Shown here: piece after piece, positions 11,601 through 23,600 of the stretch | Position numbering within the stretch: position 1 is the first letter of the stretch | Layout of the letters: each line of letters begins with the position of its first letter | Assembly (NCBI GenBank): GCA_031761405.1 | Contig: JASEVX010000111.1 | Location: 562,009 to 626,008, forward strand | Source of the DNA: Serripes groenlandicus | Taxonomy: Eukaryota > Mollusca > Bivalvia > Cardiida > Cardiidae | Length of the DNA: 64,000 nt | Direction: 5' to 3' | Notes under the pieces: model-generated | Databases searched by the model: none | Seen by the model: the letters and a program-made list of their open reading frames with translations, nothing else | Told to the model about the DNA's origin: nothing | Program-made: the position numbers and the translations under genes

Positions 11601-14600
11601 AGATATATGTGCTTACCCAAATTTGGTTTGAATGATGTTTTTCACTTGTTTCCAATAGTAATTCAGTAATATCATGGCCTCTCCTGGATAATATAACAGT
11701 ACAACTGTAATGCTATCCCTGCAACCCTGAGTGCAAACAAACCATTACTACTTTTTTTAAAGTCTTTATAATCCGACTGTGCACTGAATGCTGATGCTCT
11801 GACCACCAAACCAAGGAGAGTGTTTGGTGTATGTAATGAATAGGAAACATGGTCTGCACAAGTTTTTTTTTATCAAGTGGGTAAAAAGTGAGGGCCTATG
11901 CTCTACTAGGATGGTTCGTTGGTCATTTTCAATCCAGAGCATGTATGTATTTTGAAGATTGGATAGTAAATGGAGGCTTTATTGTCTTCACAAGCTGTAT
12001 CATAGCAATTTTGACAATTTCAAGGGCCATAATCCAGTCATGCAAGGGCACATCTAGCTGCTTTTCGAAAGGAACCGAGCTCTCATCAATATTTAACTAC
12101 TACCTAAGTTTGGTGAAGATCAGATAGTCAATGGAGCCTCTATTGTGTTCACAAGCTCTATTATAGCAATTTTGCCAAACTCAAGGGCCATAATCAAGCC
12201 TTGCATGGGCGGATCTGGCTAGTTTGCAAAAGAAACTAAGCTCTCATCAATATTTAACTACTAGCTAAGTTTGGTGAAGATCGAATAGTAAATGGAGGCT
12301 CTATTGTGTTCACAAGCTGTATTATAGCAATTTTGTTAATTTCAAGGGCCATTATCCAGTCTTGCATGGGCGGATTTGGCTGGTTAGCAAAAGAAATCCG
12401 AGCTCTCATGGATATCAAACTGCTGTATAAGTTTGATGGAGATACAATCAAAACTGAAGACTTTATCGCGTTCACTAGCTGTATTATAGCAATTTTGACA
12501 ACTTCAAGACCATAATCCAGTCTTGCATGTGCGGATCTGGCTGGTTTGCGAAAGGAACCCAGCTCTCATGGATATCTAACTACTGTATAAGTTTGATTGA
12601 GATACTATCAAAACTGAAGACTGTATCGCATTCACAAGCAATAGTTTACGGACACCATGCCACGGCATAAGCTCTTCTGGCCTTTGGCCAGTAGAGCTAA
12701 TCAAAGTGCTGATAGCACTAATGAGCGAAGTACCTTCATCGATGTTGACGCTGTAACTGTGACAACCAGCATGACAATAAGTATAAGACCTGTCTTAGGT
12801 TCAACACATAAGAAACAAATGAATTCTGTGTTTCAAAAAAAAATATCCTTTAACACTTTCCCTCATACGGTAATTCTGTAGCAGACGACTTTTAACATAT
12901 TTTTTTACAAACAATGGGAAATCTCTATATTTGAATGGAAAACAGAGTGTCAAAAGGAGAAATTGCACATGTTGTGCAATTTCTCCTTTTGTCACTATGT
13001 TTTCAAAAAGCCGCCTGCTGTAGATGCGTCAGAAAGCGTCTATATGTGGGAAAGGGTTAAACTTTCTATGACTAATTTAGGTGTGCAATGCAGATCCTGA
13101 TCGGAATACGCAGATGCGCTAATTGACCTTAAAGAATAATTTGAGTATCTGTCCATTCGCAGTAAATAATGCAATAACACTACCTTAGTATTATCATGGA
13201 TAAGTGTATTGTTGTTGAAACAATTTGACTGTATACATGAATGTAACACATTTTACATCTTATTTGCATCATCATATATGGACTTACCCTTATTGTTGAA
13301 AGTGCTACTTTTGATACAAAAAAAAGGTTATGCAAAATATTATATTATCCTTGTGTATGTTTATCCGAAAGACATTAATTAAACCTTAATTCAAAACACA
13401 GAGGAAAGGTATGAAGGAAGAGACCATTTATTCATGCCCTGTATGACCGCTCTCTGAACTTATGAGCAAGAATCAGTTATATAATCGAGATAGTAACAGG
13501 AGACCTCATAACCGTTTATGATATCTGATAGTTTTACAAATTACTTACCCTTTTTCTCTAAACCGAATTTAGAGGCCGGCGAATTAGAACATATCCAAAC
13601 AAAAATATGGGAATAATAAGTTTAACTGAATAAAGCGGGAAGCGTTGGCACAATGAGTGTTCTGCTTAATTTCCCCTAATGCAGGGGCAGTGTTATACAC
13701 TGTCCCTGCCTAATAACATGAACGCAGATAAGTGGCAGAAAATGGTATAAGAATAGCTGTAGAAAAGTGTGTGATATCTAGAATATTGAATTAGTTTTCA
13801 TGCTACAGGTTTGAGACATTGTGTAAAAGGGAGGAATAAGTCATTTTGAGTAATTTTTACATTTTCTAGAAAAGTTTTCAAAATTCACCCGCTTCATTTG
13901 TGTCGTATTCTATCATGTAAAGGGTGAACACTGATAGTTCATTAATGAAAACGTTCGAAGCCTGCCATTTCAAAGTGTTCCTCTGAGTTTTCTGTGTATA
14001 TACATTTAAATATGATATTATAAAACGTTGTTTAAAGTGACTGGGTGACTAGTCTACAGTGTGATAATATTGAATGAAATCAATAATATTGAATGAAATC
14101 AAAAGTATTTGACATTGTACATATTGATAACAATCTAGTCCACAGTGGAATTACTTTTTGTACTCATTCATGAGGAAGGCGGACTCGGGCAAAAAGGCGT
14201 GTCGAAAGTAGTTCGATGTGAATGAAAGCCAATCAAATGAAGTAATATCAAATCCTTCCGCGGTTGAGAGTGGTTGCAGCTTTAAGTTGGATTTTCGAAA
14301 GCAGGCATGCTATGAGCTTTCGGATCGCTTCGCGACCCTTCGCTAAAAAATCATTGAAAACGGCGTTAAATCCAATCAATCAAGCATCGGTGAATATAAA
14401 GGCGCTATATTTAAGTCTTACATGATAAGAAACATGGTCATGGACAACTCAAACCTGTTCAGGTGAACTAATAAGATAAATTTCTTTTCACTGGTGACTT
14501 ACCTTGGCATATTTAGAGAAGAGACAATCGGTGAGTAGAGGAACGAGAGGATCCAACATCTCCAAGTGTTCATTGTTGTGAGTGTTGATCTTCTGTCTTT

Positions 14601-17600
14601 TCATACACGAGTTCAGCATCTGAAGTGCATTTACACGATAATCACATCCTATTATTCAAATATATCTACATGAATGAATGAATGGGGTCGACAACTAAGG
14701 TCATTTTGTACGCTTAATAATGGAAAATCTGTAAATGATGTAATAATAAAATTGAACAATAAACAACGAGACTATCAGAAAAAAACAATCAAACATGATG
14801 TACGCGATACTCAACATCAAATATAAAACAGCATGTAAGCCAGTGTAAAATAAGATATAGGCAAAAAAGGCAAAGAAGCCAAACATGACTATGTAATACT
14901 AAACACAATCAAATATATATACATCCAGGTGAAGAAAGGATATGAGTAAGCTGGTCTTCTATCCACTTTTTTTTTTATCATTCAATCAAGCCCTAGGATG
15001 GTGGTAGTCAAAATAATAGTCTCAAAGAGATCAACTCTTTTGAGTACTTACTATACAACCAATTCTTTTTAGAACCAATAACATAAGGCTTAACCCTTTC
15101 CCACATACAATAAATCTGCGGCAGGCGACTTTGAAAACACCTCGGCAAAACTACGCAAAATCTCTTCAATTGAAAAAAATATATTTAATAGAGTTGAAAA
15201 CATTGTGAGCAAATTCTCTTTTTTCCACAATGTTTTAAAAAGTTGTCTGCTGCAGAGGCCTCAGAAAGTGTCTGTATGTGGGAAAGGGTTAAGTCTAAAG
15301 TAAGGATTTAAGAACCTGAAATATGCACTTTATTTACAGCTCCGATTTAGTCTTAGCCGTTGCAAGTTTTGGGCAATAACGTTGTATGAAAACACAATTT
15401 GTTTCAAAGGCTTCTATTTCAAAAGGCATTAGAAGTCATCTGTATTAGGAGAAGAGTACATTGTGACATAGTACTGTGATCCATTGAAGTTTGAAGCCTG
15501 TCAAGATAAAGTTATATCAAACAATATATAAAGGGGGATTGAACACTGACATATACACACACATGTATATACATAGTTCTATAATTTAAAATTATTAAAC
15601 CATTCCTTTTAAAAAGATTGTAGGAAACAAAAGAAGAACTTGCTCCAAGACTTTCATAGACCTATCTCTAATCCAAACTCTACCAGCACATGTAAGTTTG
15701 TTTTCTTGTTAACCTTTGGCTTAAGTCCTCCTCTTGGCAATTCATGTTGCAGCAACAATGCATGTTCGGCTTTCTTTTCTAAAAGGGTGGGTGCAACTGT
15801 CTTCTCTTCCTTTGCCACCTCCCTATTAAGGACAAATACATAAGCTCTGAGAAAAATCAGCTCTTTGTTTGTTGTTTTTTAGTGTGTAAGATCAAATAAT
15901 ATCTCACATGGTAAACACATTTTCACAAGTTAAAGAGCTATGAAAGGAATTAACAAATTTTGGCGGTTGCATAATTTAATATACAAGTAACATTGAAATT
16001 TCAAACAAGAAAATATTTCTATTTTGTTCATCCAAAAACAGCTAGTAAAGGACCCTTTTAATACTACCCCGTTTCAAACTCTATTCTACAATAATATCAT
16101 TTGCAGCAGTTTATTGTTTGTTGGAAAGGTACTTTATTAAAAAAGATTTTTAACAGTATTTAGGTTATATAATGGCAACAGAGAACACTTTCATGAGTCC
16201 TTTGTGACAACACCAGGGTAGGCATGAGTAAACAAGAGGGCCATGATGGCCCTGGATTGCTCACCTGATTTTTTTTTTAACTTTAGCTATATAAGCCCCG
16301 CCCCCTGGCGGCCATGTTTTTTGACCAATCAACATGGCTTGAAGGAATCAGAAAGTGGGTCACTTAAGGAACATTTCTACAAAATTATTTGAAAATCAAC
16401 CAGACACTTTCGGAGAAGAAGAATTTTAAAGTTTTCACTATAAACATATAAGGCAAAATAGCCCCGCCCCCCCCCCCCCCCCCCCCCCCCCCTGGCGGCC
16501 ATGTTTTTCGACCAATCAACATGGCTTGAAGAAATCTGATAGAGGGTCATCCAAGAAACATTTCTACAAAATTATTTGAAAATTGGCTTGACACTTTCGG
16601 ATGAGAAGATTTTTTAAGTTTTCACTATAGCCATATAAGGCAAAATAGCCCCGCCCCCCTGGTGGCTATGTTTTTCGACCAATCAACATGGCTTGAAGGA
16701 ATCTGATAGAGGGTCATCGAAGGAACATTTCTACAAAATTATTTGAAAATCTGCCAACCAGTTTGGGGGAAGAAGAATTTTGAAGGTTTTTTTCATTTCG
16801 TTGCCATGGAAACCAGAATTCTGAATGGATCTCAAAAATTTGAAGGAAATCTGGTGAGGTCATTGAAAGGATGCCTTCTGTGAAGTTTCATCCCAATTGA
16901 CCAACTGGTTACTGAGGAGAAAAAGTTGACGCACGACGGATGCCGAACGCCGGACAAAAGGCGATCACAATAACTTACCTTGAGCAAAGCTTAGGTGAGC
17001 TAAAAAAAGTAATGCATGCATATTTACAATATATAATTGGTAACTTATTGGACTTACTTCTTTTCCAACAACATAGGTAATGTTTGAGACACAAGTCCAT
17101 GAACGAATACCAGTAAGTGTTCTAAAGTAAGGTTTTTATTCTCAACAAGCCCAAGTACGATTGTTTTAGTACTGCCTGTACTTTGTTTGCTACTTTACTG
17201 CTGTGAGTACCGTCTAGAATCTGTTAAAATAAAAAGTCAATACCTCATCCACATGGCCATCATTTATCTTTACACACAAACATAAGCAACTTGATGAATA
17301 TGCAGCAGGCGCTTCTTGAAAACATCATGGCAAACGGAGACATTGTTCATAGGGGGCAGGCAACCTCTCTTTTTACCAAAATTATTTTGAATAATCATTT
17401 ATAGAGATTTTATTTAGATTTTACATATTTGGATGTTTTCAAAGTTGTCTGCTGCTTGATTCTTGTATATAAGCCTTACACTGATACAGACACATTTTAA
17501 AACTATTTTTTGACACTTATGCAGCAGACGACTTTTGAAAACATTGTGGCAAAAGAAGAAATTGCTTATCATTAGCAATTTCTCCTCCTGCCACAATATT

Positions 17601-20600
17601 TTCAACTCTATTCAATTATAATATTTTCATTTACAGAGATTTTCCAGACTTAGGCTAAATGTTTTCAGTCGTCTGCTGCAGATTTGTTGTATGTGGGAAA
17701 GGGTTAAATATTGTGAAACAATAGCTGTCACAGGACAGCATAACTCACTAGGTAGGAGTTTGACTTCAAATTTAAAATGTTAACCCTTTTCCACATACAA
17801 CAAATCTGTTGCAGATGATTTTGAAAACATCTAGCAAAAAATATCGAATATCTCTGAAAATAAAATTAAAACATTGTTTTCAAAGGAAAAATTGCTCATT
17901 ATGAGAAATTTATCCTTTTGCCACATTGTTTTCAAAAGTCAGCTGCTGCTGAAGCATCTGAAAGTGTCTATATGCGGGAAAAGATTAAACATGCCCAAAA
18001 GGTTGGTTTATCCGGAGGGCTATCTCTTTGTTTAGAGTGGCTTTGTTATTATTAAGAACAATCCAATGTTCGATTGATTGAGCTTTAACGCTTTCCCACA
18101 TATAGATGTTGGAAAGAATGAATGGCAGAGCTAGGATGCAAACTCACTACCACTTGATCAATATCCCCTGTTGCGACAAACTGATTGGCTGATTGATTGA
18201 ATTTGGTTTAACGCCATATTCAACAATTTTACAGTCATATCACCGCAGTCAGTTCACCTACCCAATGTGTTTGCTGGATTTCTCACACCAGTACTCCTCA
18301 CAATAGTTTTTCCAAGCAAGTGACTGATTTTCCTCATAGACTGTTAGCCCATTGGTGGAAGGTCTGTCGCAATGATTCTCTGTCAAATGTCGGAAAGAAT
18401 GTTGGCCAAGCTGGGTTTCAAATAGACAACCTGGACTGACAGCCTGAGTAACTACTGAGGCTTGGTATTTCAAACTGAGTTAACACATCTTAACCCACTA
18501 TTAAAACACATTACCAGTTTCAAAGGTTGAATGAGGTTCATCAGGGCATGTTTGGTAATGTGGGATGCTATCAGTTTATAGTCCCGAGTCAAAACTTTTA
18601 CTGGACTTGGCTTCCAAAAGTTTGAAAGTGATTCCTTTCACTTCTTTTTCGTCCGACATCTCTCCAAATATTTCTTCATTGAGGACCTGCAGTAAACATA
18701 CGTGTGATTAATGTGAAACTTAAAGTTTCACAAACACAATAAATCTTATGCATTTGGCATTGAAATACATGTTTACAAAGATATTGAAATTCTATTTGAA
18801 TTATTTCATAATTATATGATAGTAAACATTGTGGTAAAAGAAGAAATTGCTCATTATGATGAGTGAATCTGCAAGTGGGAAAGGGTTAAACTCACATCAT
18901 CCAGTTTTTGTTATTTTTATTTTTAACGCTTTCCTTGATAAAAGATGAGATTTCATTCCTTTCAAGCAGATAAATTTAAAAATATTGTAAGAAAAGAAGT
19001 AAAATGGTTCAATATAAACAATTTCTCCTTTTCTCGTGATCTTTCTCTACCTTTTTTTTAAAAAAAGTATATTTGAAAGTGTCAAAAGGTACCATATCAT
19101 GTAGTGGATTAAAGTTCCAGGCATGTATTGCCCTGATATTTCGAAGGTGAGGCTTGCTACTGAGCTTTGAATATTTTCAGGTGGGTTCACAGGTTTTAAC
19201 ATAAGCAATCTCCACAATCACTTGTAATCAATCACTCACCATGCAAACATTATTACCAGCAATTAAAACCAACTGTAAACCATATAAACCTGTCTTACCC
19301 AACATGAGCGCCTCAAGCAAACCCTTGTCTGTGTTTTTCTAAGTCGAAAAAGGTGCATTACTGAAAAATTATTAAAGCCCCGAGTTATGTGACTTGGTAT
19401 AGACATGCGGATTGTTCCTAGGAACATTCGAACCAAGTTTTATTTGTAAATGTTGAACATTTCTTGAGTTATGAAGTAAGGTTAAAGTTTTGTTACGACA
19501 AGCCAAGGGTATCCAAATACCCCGACCTTTTTTCTTTGAAAAACAGACAATCTAAAAACAAATACACAAAAGACTGTTGAAGATTCAGTCCGACATGCCA
19601 AATAATCAGAACAATATTCTGCACAAACCTCTTGTAAGTTTTTCAAGCAGACATCTATATCACCTGGTTGTAGTGAGTCAGAGATTTGAACCAATATCAT
19701 ATGTATCGTATAACACAGAATGTGACGCTGGTATCCAAGTGCCACGGAGCTCCGACAACAAGAACGGAAAGTAACGAGTTCCGAGGGATTTCTGTATTTT
19801 GATCAGAGTATCAAGAGCTGTGGTACGAATGTCGGTTGACTTGGATCTCAAAAAATTACACACTTTCAATAAATCTCTGAAAAAGAGAATAAATGTAAAT
19901 GCCCAATAGAAAATAAGAAGTAAATTCTTAAACATTGTTATATTTCATTTTCAACAATTTTTCCTTTTGTCAAAATGTTTTCCAATGCTTTCTGCTGCAG
20001 ATACTTAACAATGCGAAAAGTGAAATCTTTCTTCAGATGTTTTTAAAGTAGATAAGGTACCATTCTGATTTAAGGTAACCAGATAATGGCAGTACCCTTA
20101 ACCCTTTCCCTCATATGGACGCTTTCTGGTGCCTCTGCAGTAGATGGCTTTTTGAAAACATAGTGCCAAAAGAAGAAATTTTACCAAAATATTTCCGCTT
20201 TTAGTCATAGGTTATCCATTCAATCATAGAGATTTTCTATTTTTTGACAAAATATGTTAAAAGTTGTCTGCCGCAGAATTTTTGTATGAGAGAAAGGGTT
20301 AAAGGCTTTGCTTCTGCTAGATCTACCAGATCTAACATTAACCTGTTCCCAAATACAAGAGCTTCTGCTGCAGTCTCTATAAATGAAAGTCTAATTATTA
20401 ATTAGAGTTGAAATCAATGTGGCAAAGGGAGGCATTGCTCATTAAGAACATATGAGCAATTTCTTCATTTGCCACAATGATTTCAAGACTTGTCTGCTTC
20501 AAAGGCACCAGACACTGTCTAAATGTCTGAAAGGGTTTAAGGTAAACATATAAATCAAACAGTTTCTTCTTTTATTTATTAGTTATTATTGTGATTTCTA

Positions 20601-23600
20601 CCAATTCACCCTTTCCCACATACAACAAATCTGCAGCAGATAATTGTTAAAACATTTGATCAAAATCATATAAATTTATAAATGAAAGTATAATTATTGA
20701 ATAAAGATGAAAATATTGTGGCAAATGGAGAAATTTCTTAATTTGCAATTTCTCCATTTGCCACAATGTTTTCAAAGTTTGTCTGCTGCAAAGGTGTCAG
20801 AAATAGCGTCTGTATGTTAGAAAGGGTTAAAGACATTCCAAATTAAAAATACTTCAAAATGTGCAACTCAGATTTATCCCAGTTCCAGAAGTATATGATT
20901 CTTCTGGACCAGGCAACTTTTAAAAATGTTGTGGCAAATGGCGAAATTGCTCTAGAAGAGCAATGGCTCTTTTTGTTGAAAGAATTTCAACTATTCAATA
21001 ATTATTCTTGAATTTTATATAGTTGTTCCATATTGTGCAAAGATGCATTCAGAGCTGTCTGTTTTTGATTTGTAACATGTTAAGCACTATAGAGTTGTAA
21101 CCCATTATTACCCTGGGAGGAACCTTGCCAGGGCTCCTTTAGGTAAAAACTGGAGGAGTTTAACCATGGCCAGGGCTATCGGTACCCGCAATATCTCATC
21201 ATCTTTCGCATACTTCGACTTGTTAACCTTGTGCTGGTGATCTGTCTCCACCTGAAAGTTAAACCACAGTCAATGAAGATCGGATTGGAATTTTAATGCC
21301 CCTTGTCCACAATATTTTAGATATATCACAGCGACTAGTTAACCTTTTCAAACATACATCAAATCTGCAGCAGACGACTTTGAAAACATCAATGCAAAAA
21401 CATGGAAAATCTCTATAAATGAAAGTATAAGTATCATATAAATGTCATTTGAGCAATTTCTCTTCTTCTGCTACAATGTTTTCAAAATTAGTCTGCTGCA
21501 TATGCATCAAAATGCATCTACAAGTGGGAAAGGATGAAACTAACTATGTCACACCTGACTCTGACTCTGCACAGCAATCATCAACAAAACATTCTTTGAA
21601 TGCAATGGTTTATCGTCCCACATGCACTTAAGGTAGTTCCACACCTTTGGCGAGAAAATGTTAAAGTTATCCAATATCTTTCAAACTTAACATGCAAGAT
21701 CACTGACAGCTAGGCTTTCAAACGGCAAGATGCATATCGAATAAATACACGCGATCTTGACGTCAAATGGCGTCAAAATGGCGTCCTTCAGTCAAGTTAT
21801 GTATGCGGGTCCTGTTCATATGACGGGTATATGTCCGAACTGTAAATACCGATTTTCATGATTTAACTTTCCTTTATTAGGTGAAATATTGTCCTTATTG
21901 TTAATCATATTTTTCCAATTATGTAATTCACACAATTCGTTGGGATTTAACGATATAGCGATTTTCCATTTTTATAACGTCGTATATTTTCAACTTCAAT
22001 GGTTCTATTTCTGACGTTTTTCTCAAAAAGTAGTTCGATTAGCCTATCTGAATTTTGAATATGTTAGACTCGAAATGTTTTGACTAAGATTTATTGAATA
22101 CAACCGATATGTCGTCGAACTAGATTTTTTTTAAATCGACGTTGAAAACAAAGTTGCCCTTAACATTATGTGTAAATAACGTCGACGTCATATTATTTTC
22201 ACGCAGTTACGATTTTTTTTTTCTTGATTTCCATAATAGATTTGTGCTCCAACTTTTTTATTGTATCGTTCCACAGAATAAAGTTGTAGTTTTGTAAGTT
22301 TTTGAATCATATCACATGTTTTATTAAAATATCCAACCTACCTTATTAAATCGTATATATGTGATTTGATAATAGATGCTAAGAATTAAAATAAGTTGTC
22401 TGGACACATATAAAGTAACATAGATGACATGTTAGTTCCATATTATAAATTCACATGTTATTAGTTTAACTTTTATTTTATACAGAATCACGACAATGAA
22501 AACTTATTTTTATTTTTTGATGCTCACACCATACTGTGCGATGCAGGCTGAGCAGAGTCCAACCTCTTTGCCTCAGACACCGATTCGGTTATATTTTGAC
22601 TGCACGCATGGCAAACTAAGGTTTGGTCAGACGTTATGGTTTTCTCCTCAAAGTATTCAAAATATTTCAACACTTTAAAATGATAAGCTTTCCGTTAATA
22701 GTAGTGTTTTACACTGGATCGACATCATATTACTGAAATACTGTTATAATCGACTAAAACACAATACAAAGCCAGCACGAACTGCCTACAGAGGTGTGTA
22801 ATAATTGTTTAAAGAAGATGCAATGGACGCTGGTGAAGCTTTGATTCGTTTAAGAATGAGTACAAGACGAAAGTTTGACGCAAAGTATCAACGAGAAGCC
22901 GCAATATTTCGTTGCACATGTAGAAATAAGCAAAAAAGAACATTCAAATTAACAAACATTAGAAATATCTCATCTGTAGTCAGTAATGAGGATATCGGTA
23001 TTTGGAGATATAAGTTTAATGTAGGATATTTAACCTGGCAAAGTCTGTGTTTTAAGTGAATGAGATGAGTTATGGTTAAACTAATCATGAAACGTGACAT
23101 ATAATATAAATGGACAAGAGGTTATGATAAATTTCAATTTGTACCAAAAGCAATCAACTATTCAGGTCCTGCTCTGCGTTAGATTTTTCTTTCGCCACCA
23201 CTTTCGCCAAATTGAAAAAATATCGCCACTTTATGTTTTAGGAGCCATTTATATTCGCCACTTTAGATAAATATTTTATCTATTTGTTCGCAACTTTTTC
23301 TTTATTTGGGAAGAGGAGAAGAAAAAAAGGAAACAAATAATCCCATAGTTTTTCCCAAATCAATATTGACAAACTTACATTGTAATTCAATCTTAAAAGG
23401 CCTGTGTCGATCGTCGAAACCCACTTTAGAAAGTGTGCCTATTTATTTAATGGATCTATAATGGTCAATTGTCATATGAAGAAGTTTATTTCAAATATAA
23501 TATAAATTAAACCCGTTAGAAAAACAAAATACACAAAAAAAAACATTACAAATGACATAGCAAGTGGAGCACATTTACCAATTTACAAGTACATGTACAT

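Noticed and set aside
15640..15843. Plus-strand 67-residue open frame
   Set aside because: It is the antisense shadow of the UTP20 exon 15822-15662.
19678..19935. Independent 85-residue minus-strand protein
   Set aside because: It is one frame of the UTP20 exon plus intron; homology continues in another frame.
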